Shown: one piece after another, positions 47,165 to 56,228 of the stretch | Layout: each line of letters opens with the position of its first letter | Position numbering within the stretch: the stretch's first letter is position 1 | From: an uncultured Acetobacteraceae bacterium | Lineage (GTDB): Bacteria; Pseudomonadota; Alphaproteobacteria; Acetobacterales; Acetobacteraceae | Assembly (NCBI GenBank): GCA_937873175.1 | Contig: CALMVT010000434.1 | Span: 19,603-76,134 of the forward strand | DNA: 56,532 nt | Reading direction: 5' to 3' | Made by a program: the position numbers and the translations under genes | The notes under the pieces: generated by a model | Databases searched by the model: none | What the model was told of the DNA's origin: nothing | The model's input: only the letters and a program-made list of their open reading frames with translations

Positions 47165-48558
47165 TCGCCGGCCAATCTGGCTTCCATCGCGGGCGAAGCC
47201 ATCCGCAGCAACGGGCTGACACTCGGCGCCGTATCGATTGCGAGCACGGCATCGGCCAGGCATGCCGCCCGCTCCTCGCCCAGCACCGTGGCGGTCAGCG
47301 TCATGAACTTGCGCGCGAGTTCGTCCTGCGTGAGGAAATTGCCGGGTTCGCCCTTGGGCACGATCACGACGGCTTGAAGCGTCTTGCCGTCTGCGACGAC
47401 TGTCAGCTTGCCGGACATGTTGGCGGGGAACTCGGCCTGGACCTCGCTATCCCGCTCGCAGGCGATGCGCGGAAGCAGGGTGCGTATGCGGGTGTCGCGC
47501 AGCAGGGCGTAGCTGTCCCAATCCATCTTGCCGGTGGCCAGCGCCGCCGCGATCACGAACGGGCCGCTGAACTGCCCGTCCACCACGTTCTGCGGATCGG
47601 CTTTCTGTGCCGCGGGGGCGCCGATCAGCCGCATCCCGGCTTCGGGCAAACCGAGCACCACGCGCTCGATCGTGGCCGGGTCGATGGCGTGCTCGGCCCG
47701 CAGGGTGAGGGCGGCGTCGATGCCGGCATGGCCGTAGCGGCAGGACGGATAGGGTTTCACCGCGGTCTGCATCAACTCGAACTCGGTGCCCAAGCCCTGG
47801 ACTGTTCGTGCCGGGTTAGGAGAGGGGGCATAAGCGTTAAAGAAGCCGTGCTGGCCTTCCAGGGGATCGGCCGCGCCCTTGAAACCTTCCCGCGCCAAGG
47901 TCGCCGCCGTTAGCCCGGCCATGCCGGACCAGCCGACCTGAAACCGCTTGGTCCAGGCCCCATTCGCCAGGAACTGCAGGCTGCCGGCAGCTTGGCTGAG
48001 CGCGATGCCGAGGGCCGAGGCGATGTCGTCTGTGCCAAGCCCGAACACCCGGCCGGCCGCCGCGGCGGCGGCGAACACGCCGCAGGTCGCCGTTGGGTGG
48101 AAACCGCGCGCGTAGTGGTCGCCCGCCGGCAGCGCCAGCGCGACTCGGCAGGCGACCTCATACCCCGCGACGATCCCTGCCAGCACGTCGGCACCGCTGG
48201 CGCCGGCCATCTCGCCGGCGGCAAACGCCGCCGAGATCACCGGGCAGCCCGGGTGCAGCGACCCGGCCGCGTGCGTGTCGTCGAAATCGAGCGAGTGGCC
48301 CAGGGCACCGTTCAGCAACGCGGCCCCAGCCGGGGTATAGCGGGCGCAATCGCCGAACACGCCGCCGCTGCCCGCGGCCATGCCGAGCGCCCGGACGGCA
48401 GCCAGCAGCGGCGCGGTGCTTTCGGCGTCATGCCGGGCGCGCACGACGTTGCCGACAAGATCGAGCACCAGGAGCCGCGCCCGTTCGACCACCGCCAGCG
48501 GCAGTGCCGCGGTTGATACGTCGGCGCTGAAGGCGGACAGCTCAGCTGTGATCCCCAT
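47161..48558 (-). CDS. MmgE/PrpD family protein
   Basis: GALGHSLDFDDTHAAGSLHPGCPVISAAFAAGE; RGFHPTATCGVFAAAAAAGRVFGL. Confidence 0.93.
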   Translation of the reverse strand: MGITAELSAFSADVSTAALPLAVVERARLLVLDLVGNVVRARHDAESTAPLLAAVRALGMAAGSGGVFGDCARYTPAGAALLNGALGHSLDFDDTHAAGSLHPGCPVISAAFAAGEMAGASGADVLAGIVAGYEVACRVALALPAGDHYARGFHPTATCGVFAAAAAAGRVFGLGTDDIASALGIALSQAAGSLQFLANGAWTKRFQVGWSGMAGLTAATLAREGFKGAADPLEGQHGFFNAYAPSPNPARTVQGLGTEFELMQTAVKPYPSCRYGHAGIDAALTLRAEHAIDPATIERVVLGLPEAGMRLIGAPAAQKADPQNVVDGQFSGPFVIAAALATGKMDWDSYALLRDTRIRTLLPRIACERDSEVQAEFPANMSGKLTVVADGKTLQAVVIVPKGEPGNFLTQDELARKFMTLTATVLGEERAACLADAVLAIDTAPSVSPLLRMASPAMEARLAGD

Positions 48559-48654
48559 GGTCGTTCCCTGTCGATTTTTGCCGCATCCTGCCGCGGATCA
48601 GGCGCGGGTCCAAGCCTGTTGCCGGCCGGGGCGGCCCTGTGCCACACTTGTGCA

Positions 48655-49617
48655 ATGATATCCCGCCGCGCGTTGCTGCCGACTCCGCTCGCCGCCCTCG
48701 CGATGCCGGCGCGAGGGCAGGACTCCTTTGCGGCCTTCGTGAACAGCGTGAAGGCGGAAGGGCGGCGCGCCGGCCTGCGCGAGGCGATTCTGCAGCAGGC
48801 GTTTGCCGGCGTGGAACCGAACCAGAAGGTGATCGAACTCGATCGCCGCCAGCCGGAGTTCACTCTGACCTGGCCGGAGTACCGCGCCCGCGTGCTGCCG
48901 GAAAGCCGCATGCAGGCCGCGCGCGAGAACTATGCCCGCGAGCGTCCTTTGCTGGCCCGGGTCGAGGAGCGGTATGGCGTGGACCCGTTGATCATCATGG
49001 GCATCTGGGGCGTCGAGTCGGCCTTCGGCGCAAACAAGGGCAGTTACCGGTTGGTCGAGGCGCTCTCGACCCTGGCCTGGGAAGGCCGGCGGGCCGCCTA
49101 TTTCCGCAGCGAGTTGATCAATGCGTTGCGCATCCTGGACCAGGGCGATGTGGCGCCCGCACACATGACCGGCGGCTGGGCTGGGGCGATGGGTCAGCCG
49201 CAGTTCATGCCAAGCTCCTACCTGCGCTTTGCCGTGGACTTCGACGGCGACGGGCGGCGCGACATCTGGGACAGCAAGCCAGATGTGTTCGGGTCGGTCG
49301 GCAATTACCTGGCCAAGAACGGCTGGCGCCGGGGGGAACCTTGGGCGCAGCCGGTTCGGCTGCCTTTGGGCTTCGACGCGGTTGCGGCCGTGCGCGACAA
49401 CCGCCGGAGTCTTGACGAATGGATGCGCATGGGCGTGCGGCGGCTGGACGGCCGTGAATTGGGCCGGGCTGACATTCAGGGCGCAGTTGTCGTGCCAAGC
49501 GGGGCGGAGCCGGGGGAGGGGTTCATGACCTATCCCAATTTCAACGTGATCCGGCGCTACAACCCGTCCGACTTCTATGCTCTGGCTGTCGGCCTATTGG
49601 GCCGATCGGCTGCTTGA
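48655..49617 (+). CDS. mltB: Lytic murein transglycosylase (MltB family)
   Basis: YGVDPLIIMGIWGVESAFGANKGSYRLVEALSTLAWEGRR; GGWAGAMGQPQFMPSSYLRFAVDFDGDGRRDIW. Confidence 0.93.
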   Translation: MISRRALLPTPLAALAMPARGQDSFAAFVNSVKAEGRRAGLREAILQQAFAGVEPNQKVIELDRRQPEFTLTWPEYRARVLPESRMQAARENYARERPLLARVEERYGVDPLIIMGIWGVESAFGANKGSYRLVEALSTLAWEGRRAAYFRSELINALRILDQGDVAPAHMTGGWAGAMGQPQFMPSSYLRFAVDFDGDGRRDIWDSKPDVFGSVGNYLAKNGWRRGEPWAQPVRLPLGFDAVAAVRDNRRSLDEWMRMGVRRLDGRELGRADIQGAVVVPSGAEPGEGFMTYPNFNVIRRYNPSDFYALAVGLLGRSAA

Positions 49618-49752
49618 CGAACGGTTATCTCCATCGGGACGGGACGCCTCGCGGCCGTGTTCCTGGGTCAGCGGCGACCGACGGCTGACAAGGGAGCGCG
49701 GGACGTCCCGGCACTCTCGGCGCTGGACCCGGCCATGGGGGCGGAGTAACCG

Positions 49753-50997
49753 ATGCAGGAATCGTGCGAAAACAGGGAGCGCCGGGCCATGCTGGGTCGC
49801 CGTGGGATTTTGTTTGCCGGAACGGCGCTCGCGGCGATGCCGGGCAGGATGTTGGCGGCGGAACAGCGCCGGACGCCGCCGCGTGGGCGGGGTCGCGAGA
49901 CGGCGTCGGCAAGCACGGCAGCAGCCACGCCGCTGGGCCCGATGGACACTGCGGCCAAGTTCGCGCTGATCCTCGATTTCAACACCGGCGCAACGTTGCT
50001 GGATAAGGACGGCGACGCGCCGATGCCGCCGTCGTCCATGACCAAGCTAATGACCGCATACATCATCTACGGGATGCTGAAAGCGGGACGCCTGACGCTC
50101 GACCAGGAGTTGCCGGTCAGCGAGCGCGCTTGGCGCATGCAGGGGTCCAAGATGTTCGTGCCTTTGGGCGGCACGGTGAGGGTTGAAGACCTGATCCGCG
50201 GCGTCATCGTGCAGTCCGGCAACGACGCTTGCATCGTGCTGGCCGAGGCGGTGGCTGGGTCGGAAGAAGGCTTTGCCGACCAGATGAACGCCAAGGCCAA
50301 GGAGCTTGGCCTGACCGCATCGAACTTCCGCAACAGCACGGGCTGGCCCGACCCGCAACAGCGCATGTCCTGCCGCGACATCGCGGTGCTGGCGCGGCGC
50401 TTGATCACGGACTTCCCGGAATATTACAAATATGACAACGAAAAGACATTCAAATACAACAATATCGAACAGCAGAACCGTAATCCCCTCGTGCAGAAGG
50501 GTATTGCGGACGGTTTGAAAACGGGCCACACCGAGGAGGGCGGCTATGGCCTGGTCGCCAGCACCGCGCGGGGCGGCCGGCGGGTGATCGTCGTGGTGAA
50601 CGGCCTTTCCTCGATGCACCAACGGGCAGAAGAAAGCGAGCGGCTGCTGGAATGGAGCTTCCGGGAGTTCGAGAACGTGACGCTGTTTGCCGCGGGCGAC
50701 GCGGTTGAGCAGGCAAGGGTCTGGCTGGGTGCGCGGCCGACCGTGCCGTTGGTGGGTGGCCAGGACCTAGTGCTGACCATGCCCCGGCAATGGCGCCGCA
50801 GCGCCAAGATCGAGGTCGAGTACAGCAATCCCATCCCGGCGCCGGTCAGCCGTGGCGATGTGCTGGGCAAGCTCACCGTTTCCGGCCAGGGCGTGCCGGC
50901 GATGAACGTGCCGTTGCTGGCCGGCGCCGACGTGCCTCGGCTTTGGCTGCCCGGCCGCGCGGCCGCGGTCATGGTCCGCTACGTCACGGGGTCCTGA
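49753..50997 (+). CDS. D-alanyl-D-alanine carboxypeptidase (PBP5/6-like)
   Basis: SxxK in PPSSMTKLMTAYI; QSGNDACIVLAE; LKTGHTEEGGYGLVAS. Confidence 0.95.
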   Translation: MQESCENRERRAMLGRRGILFAGTALAAMPGRMLAAEQRRTPPRGRGRETASASTAAATPLGPMDTAAKFALILDFNTGATLLDKDGDAPMPPSSMTKLMTAYIIYGMLKAGRLTLDQELPVSERAWRMQGSKMFVPLGGTVRVEDLIRGVIVQSGNDACIVLAEAVAGSEEGFADQMNAKAKELGLTASNFRNSTGWPDPQQRMSCRDIAVLARRLITDFPEYYKYDNEKTFKYNNIEQQNRNPLVQKGIADGLKTGHTEEGGYGLVASTARGGRRVIVVVNGLSSMHQRAEESERLLEWSFREFENVTLFAAGDAVEQARVWLGARPTVPLVGGQDLVLTMPRQWRRSAKIEVEYSNPIPAPVSRGDVLGKLTVSGQGVPAMNVPLLAGADVPRLWLPGRAAAVMVRYVTGS

Positions 50998-51004
50998 CTC
51001 CTCG

Positions 51005-51619
51005 GTGTTCATCACGTTCGAGGGCGGGGAGGGGGCCGGGAAATCCACCCAGGCGCGTCTCCTGGCCGAAGCCATGACGGCTAAGGGCAGAACGGTGCTG
51101 TGCACGCGCGAGCCGGGCGGCGCGCCCGGTGCGGAAGTCCTGCGCGGCTTGCTGTTGTCGCGCGATCATGATTGGTCGCCGCCAGCCGAGGTTTACCTTC
51201 ACTTCGCGGCACGGGCCGAGCATGTAGCGCGGACCATCCAGCCGGCCCTGGCCCGGGGCGCCGTCGTGATCAGCGATCGGTTCGCCGATTCGACGATGGC
51301 CTATCAGGGTTATGGCCTTGGGGCCGACCGCAGCTTGATCGCCGCACTGAGCCGGTTGCTGCCGATACGGCCCGATCTCACCGTCATGCTGGAAGTCTCC
51401 CCGGCCATTGCGGCGGTCCGAGTGGCAGGCCGCCGCCAGGCGCTTGACCGCTACGAGGCGATGGGACCGGCGTTCCACGCGCGGGTTGCGGAGGGCTTTG
51501 CCGCGGTTGCCGCCGCGGAGCCGGACCGCTGCGCCGTGGTCTCGGCCGATGGTGGGGTGGACGACGTGCACCGCACGGTGCTCGCCGTTGTCGCGAGTCG
51601 CCGGCCCGGCGTCGTATGA
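51005..51619 (+). CDS. tmk: Thymidylate kinase (GTG start)
   Basis: MFITFEGGEGAGKSTQARLLAEAM; CTREPGGAPGAEVLR; SDRFADSTMAYQGYG. Confidence 0.97.
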   Translation: MFITFEGGEGAGKSTQARLLAEAMTAKGRTVLCTREPGGAPGAEVLRGLLLSRDHDWSPPAEVYLHFAARAEHVARTIQPALARGAVVISDRFADSTMAYQGYGLGADRSLIAALSRLLPIRPDLTVMLEVSPAIAAVRVAGRRQALDRYEAMGPAFHARVAEGFAAVAAAEPDRCAVVSADGGVDDVHRTVLAVVASRRPGVV

Positions 51620-52620
51620 CTGCGCCGGCGCCGCGCGAGAACCCGTTTTTGCTGGGCCACGCCGCCGCGGAAGCGGTGATCGAGGACGTAATCCGGGCCG
51701 GCCGCATCCACCACGCTTGGCTGCTGACCGGGCCGGAGGGTGTCGGCAAGGCAACGCTGGCCTACCGCTTCGCCCGGCGCTTGCTCGCCGGCCCGCAAGC
51801 CGTCTCCAGCGCGAACGACCCGGCATCCCCCGTTTTCCGGCGTGTCGCGGCGGGCACCCATGCCGACCTGCTGACAATCGAGCGTGAATGGGACGACAAG
51901 CGTAGGCGCCTGCGTTCCGAGATCGTGGTGGACAGCGCCCGCGATGTGGCAGACTTCCTGCGCCTGACACCGGCGGAAGGCGGCTGGCGCATCGTCGTGG
52001 TGGACGGGGCCGAGCACCTGAACCGCAACGCCGCCAATGCGCTGCTCAAGGTGCTGGAGGAGCCGCCGCCGCGCGCCGTGCTGCTGCTGGTCAGCGCGTC
52101 GCCGGGACGGCTGCTGCCGACGATTCGGAGCCGGTGCCGGGGGCTTCGGCTGGGCGAACTCGGGCCGGCGGATATGGAGCGCGTGTTGGCCCGTTGCCTG
52201 CCGGACATGGACCCGGCGGAACGCGCCGCGCTGGCTGCCCTGTCGAGTGCGCCGGGCCGGGCGCTGGCTTTGGCGCAGGAGCAAGGCGTTGAGGTCGCTG
52301 CCCTGGTGGCCGACGTGCTGCGGGCGACGCCGAACGTGCCGCTGCTGCGCACCCACGAGGTCGCGGACAAGCTGGCGCGGAGCGACGCCGGGTTCGCGGC
52401 CTTCATGGACCTGCTGCGTGATGCAATCAGCGCCGCGGTCCGCAACGCCGCGCGGGGACAGGCCGATGCCGGCCAACAGCGGCTAACGGGCTTGAGGCCC
52501 CTAGCCGAATGGGGTGATTTGTGGCACGCGCTGACGAGGCTGCAAGACGATACCGAGCGGTTCAACTTGGACAAGCGGCATGCGATCGTCTTGAGCCTGG
52601 ATTTGCTGAATAGCCCATGA
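51616..52620 (+). CDS. holB: DNA polymerase III delta' subunit
   Basis: HHAWLLTGPEGVGKATLAYRFARRLL; DGAEHLNRNAANALLKVLEEPPPRAVLLLVSASPGRLLPTIRSRC. Confidence 0.95.
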   Translation: MTAPAPRENPFLLGHAAAEAVIEDVIRAGRIHHAWLLTGPEGVGKATLAYRFARRLLAGPQAVSSANDPASPVFRRVAAGTHADLLTIEREWDDKRRRLRSEIVVDSARDVADFLRLTPAEGGWRIVVVDGAEHLNRNAANALLKVLEEPPPRAVLLLVSASPGRLLPTIRSRCRGLRLGELGPADMERVLARCLPDMDPAERAALAALSSAPGRALALAQEQGVEVAALVADVLRATPNVPLLRTHEVADKLARSDAGFAAFMDLLRDAISAAVRNAARGQADAGQQRLTGLRPLAEWGDLWHALTRLQDDTERFNLDKRHAIVLSLDLLNSP

Positions 52621-54152
52621 CCAAGCGGTTCTACGTCACGACACCGATCTACTACGTCAACGGCGCGCCGCATATCGGCCACGCCTACACGTCGGTTGCC
52701 GCCGATGTGCTGGCCCGGTGGAAGCGGCTGGACGGCTACGAGGTATTTTTCCTGACCGGCACCGACGAGCACGGTCAGAAGGTCGAGAAGGCGGCGCATG
52801 ACGCGGGCGTAGCACCCCAGGAGTTCGCCGATCGCATTTCCCAGCAGTTCCAGGGGCTTTCCACGCTGATGGGCTTGTCCAACGATGATTTCATCCGCAC
52901 GACGGAGGAACGTCACAAGCTTGCTTGCCAGGAGCTTTGGCGCCGTCTGCGCGCGTCGGGCGACATCTACTTGGGGCATTATGAAGGCTACTACGCCGTT
53001 CGCGACGAGGCATTCTACAACGAGAGCGAACTGATCATCCGGCCTGACGGCAGCCGCATTGCGCCCACGGGAGCGCCCGTCGAGTGGGTGCGGGAGCCTT
53101 CGTATTTCTTCCGCCTCTCGGCTTGGCAGGAACGCCTGCTCGCGCTGTATGAGAGCGAGCCGGATTTCGTGTCCCCTGCCAGTCGCCGCAGCGAGGTCGC
53201 GAGCTTTGTCCGCGGCGGGCTGAACGATCTTTCGGTCAGCCGCACCAGTTTCACCTGGGGCGTGCCGGTGCCGGACGACCCCAACCACGTCATGTATGTA
53301 TGGCTTGATGCGCTGACGAACTACCTGTCTGCGGTCGGCTTCCCCGACCCGGCAGACCCGCGCTGGCCGTTTTGGCCGGCCGACGTGCACCTGGTCGGCA
53401 AGGACATCATCCGTTTCCATGCGGTCTACTGGCCAGCGTTCCTGATGGCTGCCGGGCTGCCGGTTCCGCGGTGCGTGTTCTCGAACGGCTGGTGGACCGC
53501 GGCGGGCGAGAAAATGAGCAAGTCGCTAGGCAACGCCGTTGATGCCGCCCGGCTAGTGGATGCGTTCGGCCTTGATCCCGTGCGCTATTTCCTGTTGCGC
53601 GAGGTGCCGTTCGGCAATGATGGAGATTATAGCGACGCGGCGTTGATCCGCCGGTTGAACGTGGAACTTGCGAACGACCTCGGCAACTTGGCGCAGCGCA
53701 CGTTATCGCAAGTCGCCAAGAACTGCGGCGGCCTGTTGCCGGGGCGCGGGGCCGCGACCGTTCAGGACACGGCGCTGCTGGAGGCGGCGCTGGCGCTGCC
53801 GGATGCCATGCGAGACCGCCTGGACCGCCTCGCTTTCCACGACGCGCTGGAGGATGTGTGGAAGGTTATCCGGGCGGCGAACGCCTACATCGACCATCAA
53901 GCGCCCTGGGTGCTGCGCAAGACGGATGCGGCCCGCATGGCAAGCGTGCTGCGCGTGTTGGTCGAGGTGATCCGTTGCGTGGCCACGGTCCTGCAGCCCT
54001 TCATGCCGGGCAGCATGGCCGCGATGCTTGACCAGGTTGGCGCGCCTCCAGACGCACGGGGCCTTGCGGACCTTGCGATGCCGCTGCCACCAGGCGCAGC
54101 GTTGCCGGCGCCGCGTGGCGTGTTTCCGCGCTACATCGAAAAGGCCCGGTAG
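52617..54152 (+). CDS. metG: Methionyl-tRNA synthetase
   Basis: FYVTTPIYYVNGAPHIGHAYTS; GEKMSKSLGN. Confidence 0.98.
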   Translation: MTKRFYVTTPIYYVNGAPHIGHAYTSVAADVLARWKRLDGYEVFFLTGTDEHGQKVEKAAHDAGVAPQEFADRISQQFQGLSTLMGLSNDDFIRTTEERHKLACQELWRRLRASGDIYLGHYEGYYAVRDEAFYNESELIIRPDGSRIAPTGAPVEWVREPSYFFRLSAWQERLLALYESEPDFVSPASRRSEVASFVRGGLNDLSVSRTSFTWGVPVPDDPNHVMYVWLDALTNYLSAVGFPDPADPRWPFWPADVHLVGKDIIRFHAVYWPAFLMAAGLPVPRCVFSNGWWTAAGEKMSKSLGNAVDAARLVDAFGLDPVRYFLLREVPFGNDGDYSDAALIRRLNVELANDLGNLAQRTLSQVAKNCGGLLPGRGAATVQDTALLEAALALPDAMRDRLDRLAFHDALEDVWKVIRAANAYIDHQAPWVLRKTDAARMASVLRVLVEVIRCVATVLQPFMPGSMAAMLDQVGAPPDARGLADLAMPLPPGAALPAPRGVFPRYIEKAR

Positions 54153-54162
54153 GGCGCCGGGG

Positions 54163-54930
54163 TTGATCGACTCGCATTGCCACCTGGACATGTTCGACGC
54201 GGCGGAACTCGACGCCGTGCTTGGGCGGGCCGCGACCGCTGGGGTCGGCGAGATGATCACCATCGGCACGCGGCTGGCCGAGAGCGCGCCGCTGATCGCG
54301 TTGGCGCAGCGCCCCGGCGTGTGGTGCACCGTCGGCGTTCATCCGCACAATGCCGGTGATGGGCCGGTTGCCGACGCGGCCACGATCGCCAGACTGGCCG
54401 ACAACCCGCGAGTGGTTGGCATTGGCGAGTCCGGGCTGGATTACTTCTACGACAAGGCGCCGCGCGATATGCAGCAGGCGAGCTTTCGGCAGCATATCCG
54501 TGCCGCGCGCCTGGCCGGCCTCCCTTTGGTGATCCATGCGCGCGATGCCGACTGGGACATTGCAGCAATCCTGCATGAGGAGTGGGACGCCGGCGGGCCA
54601 TTCCAGCTTGTCCTGCATTGCTTCAGCTCCGGCCGCGCTCTGGCGGAGGATGCTCTCAAGCTGGGCGGATATGTCAGCTTCTCCGGCATTCTGACGTTTC
54701 CAAAATCTGGCGCCTTGCGTGACATCGCCCGCGACATCCCCGCGGACCGGCTGCTGGTAGAGACCGATGCGCCATATTTGGCACCCGTGCCGTTTCGTGG
54801 GAAACGCAACGAATCCAGCCATGTCGTCGAGACGGCGCGCGTGTTAGCAGAACTGCGCGGAATGCCGCTTGAGGCTTTGGATGCGTTGACGACTGGCAAT
54901 GTGCATGCCTTGTTCAAGCGTATGGCCTAG
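54163..54930 (+). CDS. tatD: TatD-family DNase/hydrolase (TTG start)
   Basis: LIDSHCHLDMFDAAELDAVLGRA; VGIGESGLDYFYDKAPRDMQQASFRQHI; VETDAPYLAPVPFRGKRNE. Confidence 0.93.
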   Translation: MIDSHCHLDMFDAAELDAVLGRAATAGVGEMITIGTRLAESAPLIALAQRPGVWCTVGVHPHNAGDGPVADAATIARLADNPRVVGIGESGLDYFYDKAPRDMQQASFRQHIRAARLAGLPLVIHARDADWDIAAILHEEWDAGGPFQLVLHCFSSGRALAEDALKLGGYVSFSGILTFPKSGALRDIARDIPADRLLVETDAPYLAPVPFRGKRNESSHVVETARVLAELRGMPLEALDALTTGNVHALFKRMA

Positions 54931-54932
54931 AG

Positions 54933-55748
54933 ATGCCGCGCGTGACCATCCTTGGCTGCGGCGGGTCAGCAGGTGTGCCGCAAGTTGGCGGGATTGACGG
55001 CCGCGGCGACTGGGGCGTATGCGACCCGGCCGAGCCGCGCAATCGCCGCACCCGATCCAGCATCGTCATCGAAAGCGACACGGGAGAGCGATTGCTGGTG
55101 GACACGTCGCCTGACATGCGCGGGCAACTATTGGCCTGCGGGGTGCCGCAGGTGGATGCGATCCTGTTTACGCATGCCCATGCGGATCATGTGCTCGGCA
55201 TCGATGATGTCCGCATTCTCAACCGCATCGTGAACCGGCCCATCGATGCGTTTGCCACAGCGCAGACCTTGGTGGAGCTGAACAAACGTTTTGACTATGC
55301 GTTCCAGCCGTGGAACCAGCCATACTTCTTTCGGCCGGTGCTTGCGCCGCGTGCCGTCGAGCCGGGGCAGACGGTCGAGACTGCGGGCCTACGGGTGCAG
55401 TTGTTCGAGCAGGATCATGGCTTCATGCCGACGCTCGGATTGCGCGTCGATGGGTTTGGCTATTCGACCGACGTTGCCGTTCTGGACGAGGCCGCATTTG
55501 CGGCGTTGGCCGGAGTGGACACCTGGGTTGTGGATTGCTTTCAGCGCCAGCCACACAAGACGCACGCGAATCTGGAGCAAGTGCTTCAATGGATCGAGCG
55601 CCTGCGTCCACGCCGGGTCGTACTGACGCACATGGGCTATGACATTGATTGGGCGTGGATGAAACAGCGTCTACCGTCGCATATCGAGCCGGCCTACGAT
55701 GGACTAGCTTTGGACATTCCTGCCTCTACACACTTTGACTTTCCATAA
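54933..55748 (+). CDS. MBL-fold metallo-hydrolase (PhnP-like)
   Basis: VTILGCGGSAGVPQVGG; SIVIESDTGERLLVDTSPDMRGQLL; FTHAHADHVLGIDDVR. Confidence 0.92.
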   Translation: MPRVTILGCGGSAGVPQVGGIDGRGDWGVCDPAEPRNRRTRSSIVIESDTGERLLVDTSPDMRGQLLACGVPQVDAILFTHAHADHVLGIDDVRILNRIVNRPIDAFATAQTLVELNKRFDYAFQPWNQPYFFRPVLAPRAVEPGQTVETAGLRVQLFEQDHGFMPTLGLRVDGFGYSTDVAVLDEAAFAALAGVDTWVVDCFQRQPHKTHANLEQVLQWIERLRPRRVVLTHMGYDIDWAWMKQRLPSHIEPAYDGLALDIPASTHFDFP

Positions 55749-55767
55749 TATGCATTATCGGTCTGAG

Positions 55768-55858
55768 GGGCAATATTCCGTCTGTTGCCGTTGGAACCAT
55801 TCTCGGGCGTTTTTCCGGCAACACCCCTCTTCGATAAAGGGCAATATCTCTGTTGCCG
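55768..55858. repeat. Pair of imperfect direct repeats GGGCAATAT..TGTTGCCG with an inverted copy of TGTTGCCG between them
   Basis: GGGCAATATTCCGTCTGTTGCCG (55768-55790), CGGCAACA (55816-55823), GGGCAATATCTCTGTTGCCG (55839-55858). Confidence 0.65.
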
Positions 55859-56228
55859 TCCCGGCACCCCCAAACTCGTTATTGAGGACCGGCGGTGAGA
55901 GGAGCGACCCAGCACTGACCCAGGTCAACGTCGAGCGGTTTTGCACAAAACGGTAGACACGCCGGTTATCGCCTGTTACAGGGCTCACCCATGAAGACTT
56001 TGAACCTCATACGCGGGCGCAGCTGAGACTTTCGCGCGTTACCGTGTCAGGCGGCAGTTCCGCCCCATAGTTCGGGTTCAGTTGATGATCCATCTCAGTT
56101 TCGTTCTCGCCGTGGCATTCATCGGTCGAGGCTCTCCTATATGCTCCGGTTGAGGTCGTCCCGGGCGTAAGGCCCTACAAAGCCAGCCAGGAAGACCTAT
56201 CCGGTAGCCGTACCTTCATGGTGCGGCC

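Noticed and set aside
50415-50520. AT-rich patch inside the D-Ala-D-Ala carboxypeptidase gene
   Set aside because: Encodes the expected Tyr/Asn/Lys-rich segment (PEYYKYDNEKTFKYNNIEQQNRNPL), so composition is protein-driven rather than foreign DNA
51006-51018. GTTC-N5-GTTC at the start of tmk, considered as a LexA box
   Set aside because: Wrong spacing (5 not 7) and inside the coding start
51762-53420. 552-aa minus-strand ORF
   Set aside because: Antisense shadow of holB/metG, Ser/Arg/Ala-rich
55755-55988. 77-aa minus-strand ORF in the right intergenic region
   Set aside because: No recognisable family, no clear ribosome site, overlaps the repeat cluster; treated as chance
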